A stretch of DNA of 64,000 nucleotides from Nelumbo lutea (taxonomy: Eukaryota > Streptophyta > Magnoliopsida > Proteales > Nelumbonaceae). Position numbers and translations under genes: made by a program. This document shows, one piece after another, positions 1-11,620 of the stretch. The stretch is from the NCBI GenBank assembly GCA_022828595.1, contig JAKGHH010000001.1, positions 212,859,848 through 212,923,847 on the forward strand, written 5' to 3'. The stretch's first letter is position 1, and each line of letters opens with the position of its first letter. Below the pieces are notes generated by a model that saw nothing but the letters and a program-made list of their open reading frames with translations, did not search any database and was not told the origin of the DNA.

Positions 1-336
1 GGGTCGGGGATGGGGATTGAGGTCAACGCCTCACCCCGACCCCGATATATATATATATATTAAATATAATTTATATTAAATATACTATTACGTTATTTAT
101 ATTATATATATATGTATATATATATATATATCAAAACATATTTAAAACATTATTTATAATTTAAAATTTTATTCATTTTAAATAAATTTATTTAAAAAAT
201 ACTATTATCTAAAAACATTTTAGGGATTTCGGTCCCCACAGGGAACCCATCCTCGTTGGGGATCAGGGATGGGGTTAATTTCAGAATCGGGGTCGGGGAC
301 GGGGAATATGATCCCCGCCCCGTTATCATTCCTACA
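1..336. mobile_element. GC-rich terminal part of a dispersed repeat (hAT-like non-autonomous element, tentative)
   Basis: G- and C-rich blocks (GGGGATGGGGA, CCCCGACCCCG, GGGGTCGGGGACGGGG, CCCCGCCCCG) surround an AT-rich core with two (AT)n tracts at about 46-61 and 100-131. Such GGGGATCCCCG-type ends are common in short non-autonomous plant DNA transposons, often hAT-related. The left end lies outside the window, so neither the terminal repeat pair nor the target duplication can be checked. No coding sequence. Confidence 0.4.
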
Positions 337-780
337 CACCTTATAGTTTTACATATTTACTTAAATCTACCTTATAGTTTTCATTTTACTAAAACATCTC
401 ATATATTTTACAACTTATTTACTTAAGTAACCTTTCATTAAGAAGTGTTTGTTTTGCCATTAGGTCCATGATGTTTTATTTCAAAAATACTCTTAACACT
501 TTTTTGTATAAAAAACAAAATTGGCCAAATATTGCCAATAGAGTGGTTGCCCGTGTATTATTAAGGGCAAAAATGGTATTTTTACTTTTACTTTGTTTTC
601 ATTAAATTTATTTAAATGAACATTAGGGTCAAAACTGTCATTTTCTACCATCATCTAATGGAAGATTGATCCATTACAAATTATAAGTGATGTTTCAGTA
701 AAGTGCCAACTATATGGTAGATTTCAGTATACCCATGAAACTATAAGGGGTATTTTATTATATGACAATTTCTGTTATTT
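337..780. mobile_element. MULE-like foldback MITE
   Basis: The left arm (about 340-425) and the reverse complement of the right arm (about 676-757) align over some 75 bases. Shared blocks include CTTATAGTTT, CTGAAATCTACC-like and TTTACTGAAACATC. Long terminal inverted repeats with a short non-coding middle are typical of Mutator-like MITEs. The outermost bases of the left arm appear to be replaced by the GC-rich repeat before it. No ORF of note. Confidence 0.5.
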
Positions 781-1255
781 AGCTTTCTCTTAATAAATCC
801 CGTGCTCCCCACTAATATAGAATAAAATACAATAGTCTAGAATTTTTCTCTATTTTTTTTGAATTTTGAATTTTTCTAATCTACTTTATATGTTCTCTCA
901 CAAATCAAATTTCTCACGTCAAAACCGAAGTAATGAATAAAACTTATTTATTTCTCTTCGTTGGCCAGGTAAGATGACTCTTTCTCTGTTCAGGCCACGT
1001 CTGATGACCTCTCCAAGAATCATGATAAACTATGATAAACTAGCTATACCACGTCTGGTGCTCATGTCCAATGGACTCTCCTAAGTTGTGTTCAACTAAG
1101 GAACCAGCTTGGTTTACTTTCTTTTCATTTCCAACTCTTCTTTCCTCCTCATCTTTCTCTATTTTGGACGAAAATCAGGGCTTGAAGGTCCAAAATGCAT
1201 CAGCGGAATAAGTAATATCCCCTTCCCCAATTCCTTTCTCCTTTCTCTGTTCTTT

Positions 1256-1289
<34 letters not shown>

Positions 1290-1960
1290 TTACTCTAAAT
1301 CCACTATTAATCTCTTTGTTTTGGACAAAAAAGCAGGGGCTGAAAAGCAAGGGCAGAAGGACACCGCTGTTCATTTGTTGGGCGGAAGATCACCATAAAG
1401 CAAGGGGCGGAAGGTTCTTTCTTCTCTCACTTATTTTCTCTCTTGGATTGTTTTGAAATACTCCAACCAACCATCTATTTCATTTTTTGATCATTTTAGA
1501 AACATAGATTCTATTTGAAAACATTTAGAATGAAAACAGAGAAATTTGAAACAAAAATAAAGAGCTTATTGGTCGAATCTTCCTTTTCTTGTCTGGTTTT
1601 GATGCAAAGATTGGCCAACAACATCTTTGCTTCAGTTTTGGATGCCTAAACTAAGTAAAAAATGACTCCATTCCACTGTAGCTCGACCCGGGTTAAGAAG
1701 ATGAGATATATGGGTTGGGTTTTCATATCCGATCAAGTTCCAATTCGAATCTGTGTTGGCATTAATCGGTCAGGATCATCTTTTTGATCCGGTCGGGCCC
1801 GATCTAATGCTTTAATTAATATTACGGTTTAAGTATTTAAATTATATTTAAATATAAAATAAAATAAAATTTAATTATAACTATATTTAAACTGTAATTA
1901 ACAGTAATTACATTTAAATCATATATTTAATATATAAATTATATAAGTATAATAAATTAG
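781..1960. other. Intergenic, no gene seen
   Basis: Low-complexity AT- and CT-rich DNA. A short open frame at 1109-1456 is driven by a (CT)n tract and has no recognisable protein features. Around 1680-1800 there is a short stretch with GGTTGGG, GATCCGGTCGGGCCCG and similar motifs, resembling dispersed repeats elsewhere in the window. Confidence 0.5.
1259..1287. repeat. (CT)n microsatellite
   Basis: An uninterrupted run of about 14 CT units. Confidence 0.9.
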
Positions 1961-2415
1961 TAGAAATGTCCAAAAATGACCAAAAATCCTCACAAAAATT
2001 ACTAGAGATTATTAATAATTATATGATAAATAACCAATAAATTAGTATAAATTTCAAGTCATCGTTATTTACCATAAATTATTATAAATTACCAATAAAT
2101 ACCAAAAAATATCATGAAATAGTAAGATTTTATTAGAAATTAGCACGAAATTACCAATAGTCTATTAATAAATTTACAAAAATTAGTAGGAATTTCAATT
2201 CATTGGAAACTATCACTAGTTACCATAAATTACCACTAATTTTTACCGGAAATTCAACATAAATTAGTAGAAATTACTTGAAATTATCAAATAATATAAC
2301 CAAAATAAATTACCATAAATTATGTATAATTATTAAAAGTTATCATAAAATAGTAGAAATGTCCAAAAATTACCACAAATTAGTACAAAATTATCTAGAA
2401 TTATAAATAAATTAT
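1960..2415. repeat. Degenerate AT-rich minisatellite
   Basis: The whole stretch is built from loosely repeated variants of ATTACCATAAATTAGTAGAA, such as ACCATAAATTA, ACCAATAAAT, AATTAGTAGAAA and GTCCAAAAAT. The spacing is irregular. It contains no open frame and looks like an old tandem array that has drifted. Confidence 0.55.
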
Positions 2416-3429
2416 CATAAATCTATACTATACTATAAAGCAATTAGGCCCCATGTTAGCACTCTTCTCCTTCTCTCCTCTCATTTCTCCCTTACCCCAT
2501 CCCTGCTCTCTCATTCACTCTCTCTCTTTCCTCCCTTTCCTCAACCCAGACTTCTTATTTAGCCACATGGCAAGACTCTATCTATTACTAACCCAAATCA
2601 TTTTAAAGTGGGAAACTTCCTCCTTAAACCTCTTTCTCTTTCATTTATCATTCCCAACTACCTCCTTAACCCACGTCATTATCCTCTCCTTGCTCCTTGT
2701 ATCTCACCTCAATTTTCAAAGGCAATATTCTTATAATAACTATTCCATTTTTCTAAGGCATGCTGGGAATTCAGTTATCTTCTTTAAAAGACATGCTAAA
2801 TCTGGAATATTTGGTTTTCAATAAATCGATAGGTGTTCCATCAATAACTCAATTAATTATATTATAATTTTAATTGAACATTATACAATCTAATTAAATT
2901 ATATGATCATTTTATTTAATGAAAAATTTCACCACGAAACTAAAATTAAGTAGAATTTCAAAATATAATTAGTAAAATGTAAAAAATAAAATTAATGGAA
3001 TAACCTTGAGAATAAATAAACCTTAATTAAATTAAATTAATTAACTAATTAGTTATTAGTTTCTTAATTACATTAATTTACTAAACAAATTTAGTTCACT
3101 TAGAAAATGATTATATAATTAAAAATTTTAACTAAATAATAAGATAATTATATAATTAGTTAACTAATTATAACTTAATTACTAAAGCTTTTTTAATTAG
3201 TTAACTAATTAATTAATAACATAATAAATTAGTTAACTAATTAAGTTAATAATGTTATAAAAATATAGATAAGAATAATATAAATTAGTAAAAAAAACAA
3301 AATTATTAGTCTTAAACTTAATTAATCCCCCAATCCACTAAATAAAAATTTAGTAAAAGTCAAAACAATTTAATAAAAGAATAAAAACTAATACAATTAG
3401 GAAAGTCACAATGCTACTTCCTGTGGTGC
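2416..3429. other. AT-rich intergenic DNA with a Helitron-like left end
   Basis: Starting at 2422 the sequence reads TCTATACTATACTATAAAGC, which resembles the 5-prime termini of plant Helitrons (TC followed by an AT-rich CTA motif). A CT-rich stretch at 2453-2700 follows. I could not identify a CTRR end with a hairpin. The rest (2830-3420) is TTAATTAA-rich with no gene seen. Confidence 0.25.
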
Positions 3430-3815
3430 AACTTGGGTAAGTTGGGTTGGGTTGAGGGTCAACCCAAGGCCAACCCTAATTCTCAAACCTCGAGCTTAGG
3501 CTTGGCCCAACTCAAGGTTAAGCTTGAGTGTACCAACCTAGGTCTAACTTGAGATTAACCCAAATCGTAGGTTGGGCTTGGGCTTGGGTGTGTGTAGCCC
3601 TATTTTTAGGTAGAATAAATTGATGACATGTAGATATGTTTATCATAAAATGTTGGGTGGGCTCAAATTGGGTTAGGTTGGGTTGGGCGACCCAAGGCCT
3701 CTATTTAAGCCCAACCGATTTGGCACCCATGTCTGTGGGTCAAAGTGGGTCACAACCCATTCTGACCTTGACCCACCCTAACCCACCCATTTGACCCTCT
3801 AATTTGAAGTAGTTT
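3430..3815. repeat. Dispersed GGGTTGGGTT-type repeat, copy 1
   Basis: Clusters of GGGTTGGGTT and its complement CAACCCAACC surround a core at about 3590-3670 (TAGCCCTATTTTTAGGTAGAAT, then ATCATAAAATGTTGG). The same core recurs at about 46680-46750, so this is a transposable repeat and not telomeric DNA. No coding potential. Confidence 0.5.
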
Positions 3816-4870
3816 TTTTTTTCTCTATTTTAATTGCATAAAAACATAGAATAAACGAATATAAAAAATTCAAAAATTCAAATAAAAAATAAAAACCTAT
3901 AAAAACACAAGAAATGATAAATAATATATATTTCATGGAAAACACCAGAAATTGCAAAAAATACATGAAAACTATAAAAAATCAGAAAATATAAAAATAA
4001 AAAAATAAATAAAAATGTAAATACACACACATATATTTCAACTAAAAGGATATGAAAAAAGATAAAAAGTTCAAAAGTATTTTAAAATATAAAATACATA
4101 AAAACACATAAAACTGACAAACATTAGAAATTGCAAAAAAATACAAGTAAATTGGAAAAGACAAAAAACTCAGAAAAATATAAAATTTGGATAAAACCAG
4201 AAACTACAAAATACTCAAAATGATAGAATATTAAAAAATCTATATATAACATAAAAGTAAAAGAAATACAGAAAAACAAGAAAATAATAAAAGTTTCAAA
4301 AAAATATTTTGGAAAAAAACAGTAGCTGCAAAAAAAATCATATTAGAAAAAATTAAAAGTTTTTTCATGGCATTTTGTCATTGGATAATATTCATATTAG
4401 ATTGCGCCAGTGTAAAAATCAAAATTTTTCATGTAAAATGAAAATTTTACATATTTTCCTCTTTGGTAATTGATTTTTTTATCATAATACCCTAAAATTA
4501 TGACAATATCAAGCTAAAGCACGGTGTAATACTCCAAATGCCAAGCTCCAAGATTTGAATCTTCAATCTGGAGATTTGAGTGAGGAAGAAAGAGTGGCAA
4601 TGTGTTTGCTAATTCAAATCGGAGATTTGAGTGGTAAAGAGAGAGGGTGGTGGTGGTGGTGCGACGACCAACTTCAACATGTGAGATAGAGAGAGGGGTG
4701 GTGCCTGGTGTGACGTCTACCTTCCATAGATCTGAGGAGCCGGTGCAGCAGCCATCTTCAAGATCTGAGAGAGAGTGATGGTGTGGCGTCCACCTTCCAT
4801 ATCCGTGATGTTTGTAGTGGTTTCTTTTTTTGATAAAAAAAAAAAAAAAGAAAATGCACAGGCCCTACTA
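3816..4870. other. A-rich intergenic DNA, no gene seen
   Basis: Long A-rich stretch (about 3840-4340) with loosely repeated ATAAAAACACA and AGAAATTGCAAAAAAT motifs. It is followed at 4540-4800 by a GA- and GGT-rich segment with (GGT)n near 4649. No convincing ORF. Confidence 0.5.
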
Positions 4871-4873
4871 GTA

Positions 4874-5165
4874 CTCAATATATATGAGCAGCTTAGAAAA
4901 CAGAGCAAAAAAGATATATAAAAAAGGACACGTGGCCTAAACTTAACATAACCCAGACAACACCTAAACTGACAGTAGAACACAGCCTTTGCTGGGTCTT
5001 TTTTCCACTGGGATACAACTCAACATATATGAACAGCTTAGTAAACAGAGGAAACTGGATAGAAAAAGCCAAACAGTTCATATGGCCTAAATTAACATAA
5101 CCCGAACATTACGTGGAGCTATCTTAATTCTTGAGCAAAAGTAAACTAGTAGGTCCAGTAGGGTT
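4874..5165. repeat. Two-copy diverged tandem duplication (about 145 bp)
   Basis: CTCAATATATATGAGCAGCTTA at 4874 recurs as CTCAACATATATGAACAGCTTA at 5019. Both are followed by CAGAG, then TGGCCTAAA and TTAACATAACCC. The period is about 145 bp. Confidence 0.6.
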
Positions 5166-5574
5166 TTCATTGTTCAGTTTACGATTTGTACAGCTAGAAC
5201 AGTGACAAGTGGGGAATAAATCAAAATTCAAGGGATAGTAAATCATATGTAAATAAAACTCAAAAAATTAATAAAATACATGAGGTGGACCAAACACCAA
5301 ATATGTCATGTTTGAATTTGCTGTAAGAAAAAGAAAGCTAGCTAGCTAGCTGGTCACCCACGTCTCCTTAAAAAATACTGTTATACTGATCAAATGCATG
5401 CATTAAATTAAAGAAGGATAAATATTAATTTTTATTTATTTGGATGAATTACATAAAAAGAAAGGACAAATATTTTCTTATTCTCTTCACTTATTTCCAA
5501 ATTGTTTATTAGGTTTCTCACCCCACACATATCTATCAATTACTTAAATGTCAATGCCCAAGTTCTTCATTTCG
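5166..5574. other. Intergenic, no gene seen
   Basis: Ordinary AT-rich spacer. It contains a short AGCT run near 5336-5352. Nothing else recognised. Confidence 0.5.
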
Positions 5575-6236
5575 AGATGTAGCGCGATCTGACTACTCCC
5601 ATCTAGAGGATAATCTGGCTTCCAATCGAGCAACAAACTAGGTGGGCTTGTAAGACAACGAATCAGAGAACTCAGGGTGGCTAATCCGGTGAGGTCGTTC
5701 CGATGCTTAAGTTAGTGTCATTGCGGCTGGTGCCTTTATATAGGCATTGTTTGGTTTGGGTTTCATGCACCGCATCCAAGATTTCCAGGAGATCGTGCCT
5801 AACCGGTACAAGATCCTCGTAGGCAACTGCCATGCATGTTGACTATCCTCAAGAACGTTCGGTATGTGGGCCAACTTCCAAGAATCGTGGGAGTGTCGGG
5901 ATATGCATGCCGAATTTGTCGGTGAGCACGTCTCACAGGTCACCACCTGGACCTCAGTCAGGCCGGCACGCCTTCGAGGGAGGTCGCTCCTTGCGTCGAG
6001 GTCACTTCGGCCAGTGACGAGGTGCTGCAGGTCGGCCCTGGACCAGGTGCTTCTAGCCGACCTGAGTTGTGGTTGAGGTTGCTAGGTCGGCATAAAGGCT
6101 GGTCGCCAGGTCGGGGTAAAGATGAGCTACGATCTAGGACTCCAAATCATCACTTAGGTGGTGTCTAGGTGTCGTCTAGTTGTTCTGAGATGCCATGTGT
6201 CACAATGTCATTGGAGGGCCAAATCCACCCTCATCA
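5575..6236 (-). repeat. 3-prime LTR of family N member 1
   Basis: About 660 bp. On the minus strand it begins TGATGAGGGTGGATTTGGCC and ends at ACATCT. It lacks a block of about 80 bp present in its partner (around 8248-8328, a GAGAGCTAGAGAGCTA-rich stretch). A minus-strand TATA box (CTATATAAAGG) lies near 5735-5746. Confidence 0.8.
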
Positions 6237-6786
6237 ATTGCCCCCCACTCCCGAGCTGAAAGTAACTTGGTGAAGGGAGTAGATCGCTCCTTTTGGCCTG
6301 AAATGACTGATTCGATAAGCTTGTAAGCATCGATCCAATTTGCTTCTCAGGTCGGAAGAGTCCAAGTGTTTGCAGCCTTATGCAGGACCTCGTCATCTTT
6401 ATTTTCGGGGCATGAGAGCGAATTCATCTGCTTGAGGAGAGGTGGAGCAGGTACCCTGAGGGCATCTACCTTATTAGGGATGTGACCATCAAGAGGTTCT
6501 GAAATCCAACTAAGCACCTCAAGAGTAAAGCTCATCATGCCATCCTCAAGAGGGGGTTCTGTGTGACTGCTTTATCAGGTTGCTCCACCTAGGTAGACTT
6601 TGATGCAGCGTCCTTCGAGCTCGTTCTAGCCAGTGAGCTCGATGCAGAGCCTGCAACCGAGGTGGAGGTCGATTGTGAAGAAATCGGCCAAGTTTGCATC
6701 CATCATGGTGTTGAGAGCGAACTAGTCTTTCCTTTGTTTTCTTTCTCGTGCTGAATGCGAATTGCTTTTTATTTCGCCCATGCAAA

Positions 6787-7090
6787 AGAGGCGACTAGGT
6801 CTTATGTGATGCCGAAGTCTTTTATCAGCTTGACACCTTAGTCCTTAGGCTCTAGGAGTGACTTGCGGTCCACTACCGAAGAGGCTACTTGGTCTCATGT
6901 GGTGCCGAGGTCTTTTATCAGCTCGGCACCTTAGCCCTTAGGCTCTGGGAGCGACTCGCGGTCCACTCCCCTTATCTTTGATTTTGCCCATTACGAAGAG
7001 GCTACTGGGTCTAATGTGGTGCCGAGGTCTTTTATCAGCTCGGCACCTTAGCCCTTAGGCTCTGGGAGCGACTCGCAGTCCACTCTCCTT
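6787..7090. repeat. Three-copy internal tandem repeat in family N member 1
   Basis: Three diverged units share the order GAAGAGGCTACT, GTCTTTTATCAGCTCGGCACC, CCCTTAGGCTCTGGGAGCGA, CGGTCCACTC. The last motif is the same one amplified as an 85-bp unit in the element at 22.7-25.3 kb. Confidence 0.7.
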
Positions 7091-8105
7091 ATCCTTGATT
7101 AACTGACGTGCGACTTGAACTTTCCGCCTAAGCGGGTGGTCATTCTATAGTAACTTCTAATATGGTTGCTCCTACATAATCCCGTGGGGTTATCTTCTTG
7201 AGTGAGTGCTTGCGAGCCACATTGTACATGTTCTGCCCCCCTTGTGAGGGCATAATGTTGTTGCTAGTGTGAGTCGGCAGTTCAGGGCCATGGCTGCAGT
7301 GCATTAGCCTCGTTAGTGACGTTGGTCACCCACTCCTACAAGAAGCCACTGGGTGCTCGACCTACAGGGGCAGCACTACTGACTTTAGGTCACCAGCTCA
7401 CACGGGAGCCTTGGAAGGCTCGACCTGCAAGGGCGTCCATGCAGTCCATTGGCCGCCAACTCCCGCGAAAGCCACAAAGAGCTCATCTTGTAGAGGATAC
7501 CTCGCCTAGAGGACTGATGAGGCTTATCCGAGCTGAAATAAAGTCAGCAGAGCTGCTTAGTTTGTTGGCCATCAACTTCCTGCGGGAACCATGATTGGCT
7601 CAACCTACGAGGACAGCCTTACTTCGAGGTGTCTGTCGTTGGACTACTAGTTGTTAAGGTCATTCTGGTGCTACTTATTCTGCATCGACATGAATATGTC
7701 GAGCTACTCCCATGCTCACATCTGGAAATTCATGCTTCATCTCATGGAATTACCGTGCTTCGATCCCGACGGGAACTGCTAATGGCTCTACCATGGGGAG
7801 TGGGGCGTTCACATGCGGTAGTGGGGTATTTATTTGGGGCACTGGGGGTGCTGAGTTCGGCTTGAACTTGTTTGATTGTCACAGGGGAGTACTCTAGGTT
7901 CATCATAGATGTTTTTGCCCCCCAATAATCGGTATTTGCTCTGGGTGTTGATGCTGGTCAAAGGTGCCTTTAAGTTCATAAAAATGGAAATCAAAAAGTG
8001 ATAACTTTAGTTTCTAAAATGTGAGATCTTAACTTTTTGAAAGAAGAGGACTTAGCCTTTTAGAAGGTGAGAACCTTGTAGCATTTCCCACAGACGGCGC
8101 CAATC

Positions 8106-8848
8106 AATGTAGCGTGATCTGACTACTCCCTACTGGAGGATGATCTGGCTTCCAATGGAGCAATGAACTAGGTGGATCTGCAAGACAGCGAATCAGAGAA
8201 CCCGGGGTGGCTAACCTCGCGAGGTCACTTTGATGCTTAAGTTAGTGTACTGTGGTGCGAGCTGAAAGCTTTGAGAGCTAGAGAGCTAGAGAGCTAGAGA
8301 GTAGAAAAATCACGCGCATACCCCTTGTGTCATTGCGGTTGGTGCCTTTATATAGGCATTGTTTGGTGTGGGCCTCACGCACTACAACCGAGATTTCTGG
8401 GAGATCGTGCCTAACCGGTTCGAGATCCTTGGAGACAATTTCCATGCATGTTGACCATCCTCCGAAACATTCGGTATGTGGGCCAACTTCTAAGAACCAT
8501 GGGAGTGTCGGGATATGCATGCCGAATTTATTGGCAAGCATGTCTCGTAGGTTGCCACCTGGACCTCAGTCAGGCCGACACACCTTCGAGGGAGGTCGCT
8601 CCTTGCGTCGAGGTCACTTTGGCCAGTGACGAGGTGCTGCAAGTCGGCCATGGACAAGGTGCTTCTAGCCGACCTGAGTTGTGGTCGAGGTCGCTAGGTC
8701 GGCATAAAGGCAAGTCTCCAGGTCAGGGTAAAGACAAGCCGCGATCTAGGACTCCAAATCATCACTTAGGTGGTGTCTTGGTGTCGTCTAGCTATTTTGA
8801 GATGCCATGTGTCACAATGTCATTAGAGGGCCGAATCCGCCCTCATCA
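8106..8848 (-). repeat. 5-prime LTR of family N member 1
   Basis: About 743 bp, matching 5575-6236 apart from scattered substitutions and one roughly 80-bp insertion. It ends (CCCTCATCA) five bases before the TATA box of the UGT pseudogene. Its own minus-strand TATA box lies near 8345-8356. Confidence 0.8.
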
Positions 8849-8853
8849 ATTCC

Positions 8854-8863
8854 TATAAAATAA
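8854..8863 (+). promoter_or_regulatory. TATA box of the UGT pseudogene
   Basis: TATAAAATAA lies 58 bp before the ATG at 8912 and five bases after the end of an inserted LTR. All original promoter sequence upstream of it has been displaced by the retrotransposon. Confidence 0.5.
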
Positions 8864-8911
8864 ACTCTGCAACAGTGCTCATGGAGATGAAGTAGAGCAT
8901 TATTTGGAGAA

Positions 8912-9440
8912 ATGGAGAAGGAAAAAAGAATTCACGGAGCCCATGTACTACTACTTCCATGTCTAGTCCAAGGCCACATAAACCCAATACTTCAATTCTC
9001 CAAGTGTTTAGCCTTCAAAGGCCTTAAACCCACACTAGTTACTACCACCTTCATCTCCAAATCCATGCAAGCTGAATCCTGCTATGTTGAGGTCCACACA
9101 ATCTCTGATGGCTACGATGAGGGTGGGATTATGCAAGTAGAGAGTATTGAAGCCTACCTCACTTCTTTCAAGGAAGTTGGCTCTGAAAGCTTGATTGAGC
9201 TCATCTAGAAGCAAGATGATTATGTGGTTTGCCTGATATATGACTCGTTCTTACCCTGGGCCTTGGATGTTTCCAACAAGTTGAGCATATCAGGAGCTCA
9301 GTTCTTCACTCAATCGTGTGTTGTGAACAACATATACTACCATGTGCACATGGGTCTACTAAAACTCCTTGTTTCAGAGTCGGTTCCTTCGATCCCTGGA
9401 TTGGTGCCACTTGAAGTAATGGATTTGTTGTCTTTGGTTT
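8912..9440 (+). pseudogene. Truncated UGT74-type glycosyltransferase pseudogene (copy C)
   Basis: The start MEKEKR and the following GAHVLLLP, QGHINPILQFSK and LAFKGLKP match exon 1 of the intact UGT genes at 19.9 and 49.7 kb. The catalytic-type His in QGHINP and Asp in CLIYDSF are still present. An in-frame TAG stop at 9206-9208 interrupts it where copies A and B read LIKKQD and LINKMD. Homology ends near the motif for SIPGLPPLDI (about residue 175), where Copia sequence begins. The rest of exon 1, the intron and all of exon 2, including the UDP-sugar binding box, are missing from the window. It cannot encode an active enzyme. Confidence 0.9.
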
Positions 9441-9446
9441 CCAAAG

Positions 9447-11317
9447 TGTTTCAACACAAGAAGTTTGAAATAAAATTCCTTATTCGTCAAAATATGATCT
9501 CAAGGATTTAACCTTTGTTCCATTATCACTTCTCACCACCTTAACCTTCTTATTAAATTGCCGTTCAATCATTGCACACAAATTTTTGAGTGTTCGACCA
9601 ACTTCACTTTTTTAAGCCAACAAATAATTTCAAACCGCTCGAGAATAATCATCAACAATTGTCAAAAAATATATAACACCACAAGATGTAGATACTCTAT
9701 AAGCACCCCATAAGTCACAATGAATCAATGCAAAACAATCAGTTACTTTATTGCTGCTTTGAATAAAAACATCTCTAGTTTGCTTTGCCTTCAAACAAAC
9801 ATCACATGTTTTGTTCTTACTATTACTGATATTAAGAAGCAAGCTAACCGTTTGATAAGAAGGGTGTCCCAATCTCTGATGCCACAAACCGCATGACCCA
9901 ATTCCATTTGTCTTGTAAGCACGAACCGACGCCACACCCATGAAGACATAGACCCCATCAAACTATTCACCCACACCAATCAGAGTCCTCGAGATGCAAT
10001 CCTGTATCACACACAACTTATTATTAAACGTTACAATACAATCTATGTCACGAAGCAACTGACCTACTGGCAATAAATTACAATTGAGTTTTGGGACATA
10101 TAATACGTGCATCAATTTAAAATTATTTCCAAGTTCAACAGTGCCTTCTATCACGTCCTTGGTGTGCGCACCATTTGGTAACCTAAAAGGACAAGGTGCA
10201 ACATCATAGGTGTCGACAAGCACATTCAAATTCCCTGTCATGTGATGTGATGCCCCAAAGTCAATAATCCATATAGTGGAGTAATTCTTACCAGAGATTT
10301 TTTCATTAGTCTTGGTTTTGTAAGCATTAAGCATGCTTACAAGAGTCAGCCATTGCTTGTCATTAAGCCCACTCAGTCTGGTCCGGTCTCCGTCAGTCAC
10401 AACTGCATTAGTAGCCACCTTATGCCCTGCTGATGATTGAGCAGCATGAGCTTTTGCCATGCCTCGGCCCCGTCCACCAGAGGGTCCACCCCCTTTTCCT
10501 CGTCCTGCTCCATGCCCGGTCGACGTACTGTGGGGTCTGTCTCCTCACCATTCAGGGTATCCAATTAATTGGAAGCAATTCTTTGCTTCATGGCCAGGTC
10601 GACCACAATTGTTACACACAATTGTTTTGTCTTTTGAAGCAGCTCTACTGTCTCGTGATGTTTGTGAGGCTTGTGCTGCAAAACCAACCGCATCTGCCCG
10701 TTCCTCCTTACCTCGTGCCAACGATCGATGTCGATCTTCTTGTATGATCATTGAGTAAACTTTGTTCATATTTGTAATTGACTCCATACTCAATATGTTG
10801 GAATGCATATACACACGGGTACCTTAGAGTAGCTTCCTAATTCATCCCACATTGCCTTCAATTTTTTGTAATATGCAACCACTGTCTGTCCATGTTGCTT
10901 GCAGTTAGCAAGCTCGGATTTAATCTGATAAATCCGTGTTTCGTTGCCGATCGAGAATCGTTCCTTCAAATCATCCTAAAGCTCCTTAACCATCTCCATA
11001 TACATGATAGTTGAACGCAGTGATGGATCGACAGTATTGAAAACCCAAGCCACCAACATCAAGTTCACAACCCACCAGAGATCGATCTCTGGAGCATCGT
11101 TCTCTGGCTTTGTGACCCTGCCTTTGATGAAATCGATTTTGTTTTTGGCACGAAAAGCAGTTCTCATCATCTTTGCCCATTTGTCGTAGTTATCTCCTCT
11201 CATGACCACCGGATTGATGATAATTCCAGGATTATCTAATGGATGCAAATAGAAAGGAGAAGATGGTCCAATAGACTTACTTGTGCTCTTACCGTTCTTG
11301 TTGTTGTTGGCAGCCAT
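9447..11317 (-). pseudogene. Copia gag-protease-integrase fragment
   Basis: Gag starts MAANNNKNGK at 11317 and has the copia gag N-terminal signature FYLHPLDNPG followed by RGDNYDKWAKMM. A zinc knuckle CNNCGRPGHEAKNC lies near 10560-10640. The protease site reads DFGASHHMTG, with Phe in place of the Ser or Thr that normally follows the catalytic Asp. The pre-integrase motif LWHQRLGHPS is followed by CDVCLKAKQ and the integrase pieces DLWGAYR and VVRSDNGT. Several stops and frame breaks (near 10976, 10545, 9963 and 9630) make it inactive. The sequence ends before the integrase is complete. Confidence 0.85.
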
Positions 11318-11615
11318 GGTGACCGATCGGCAAGACTCGTCTGAGATGTTCAAGCAAATGGTCGAAGATGACTTTGGTGTCGATGTGATTCCGTTGCTCA
11401 ACATCAGTAGTAATATCTTACCCAAGGTGATTGATTATTGCAGGAAACACGTCGAGTTTGATTCCAAGAAGAAGATGGACGACCCTAATGAGGCTCACGA
11501 AGAAATCAGGAACTGGGACTCAGAGTACATCAACGTCAGTGTCGATGAGCTTTACCATCTTATAATGGCTGCCAGCTACCTTCATATCCAAGGGTCGATG
11601 GATTTGACTTGCTAG
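11318..11615 (+). pseudogene. SKP1-like (SCF ubiquitin ligase adaptor) gene fragment
   Basis: The plus-strand frame reads SSEMFKQMVEDD, then VDVIPLLNISSNILPKVIDY, CRKHVEF, NWDSEYINVSVDELYHLIMA and YLHIQGSMDLTC. This follows the order of plant SKP1 proteins: the POZ-like fold, then the region that begins the F-box binding surface. In cells SKP1 links cullin 1 to F-box proteins. The N-terminal beta strand and the C-terminal part (the TVADMIKGKTPEEIR region in the family) are absent. It lies antisense between the primer-binding site and gag of a Copia relic, so it looks like host sequence captured by the element. The insert in the acidic loop differs from typical SKP1. Confidence 0.85.
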
Positions 11616-11620
11616 AATAT

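Larger units (their letters stand above)
5575..8848 (-). mobile_element. Non-coding LTR retrotransposon (family N), member 1
   Basis: Two long direct repeats (5575-6236 and 8106-8848) bound a roughly 1.87-kb interior. The primer-binding site (minus strand, TGGCGCCGTCTGTGGG, 8088-8103) lies next to the right repeat. The polypurine tract (minus strand, GGGAGTGGGGGGCAAT) lies next to the left repeat at 6237-6252. The element therefore reads right to left. The interior has no gag, protease or polymerase reading frame. It shares segments with the interiors of the elements at 22.7-25.3 kb and 52.6-56.1 kb. The flanking pentamers (TTTCG and ATTCC) do not match well, so the target duplication is not confirmed. 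Confidence 0.85.

Noticed and set aside
1109..1456. 115-residue open frame on +
   Set aside because: Built on a (CT)n tract and phenylalanine/leucine/serine-rich low-complexity text. No domain, and an overlapping frame on the other strand is equally long.
3430..3800. Interstitial telomere sequence
   Set aside because: The motif is GGGTTGGGTT and not TTTAGGG, and the block shares a non-telomeric core with a copy near 46.7 kb.
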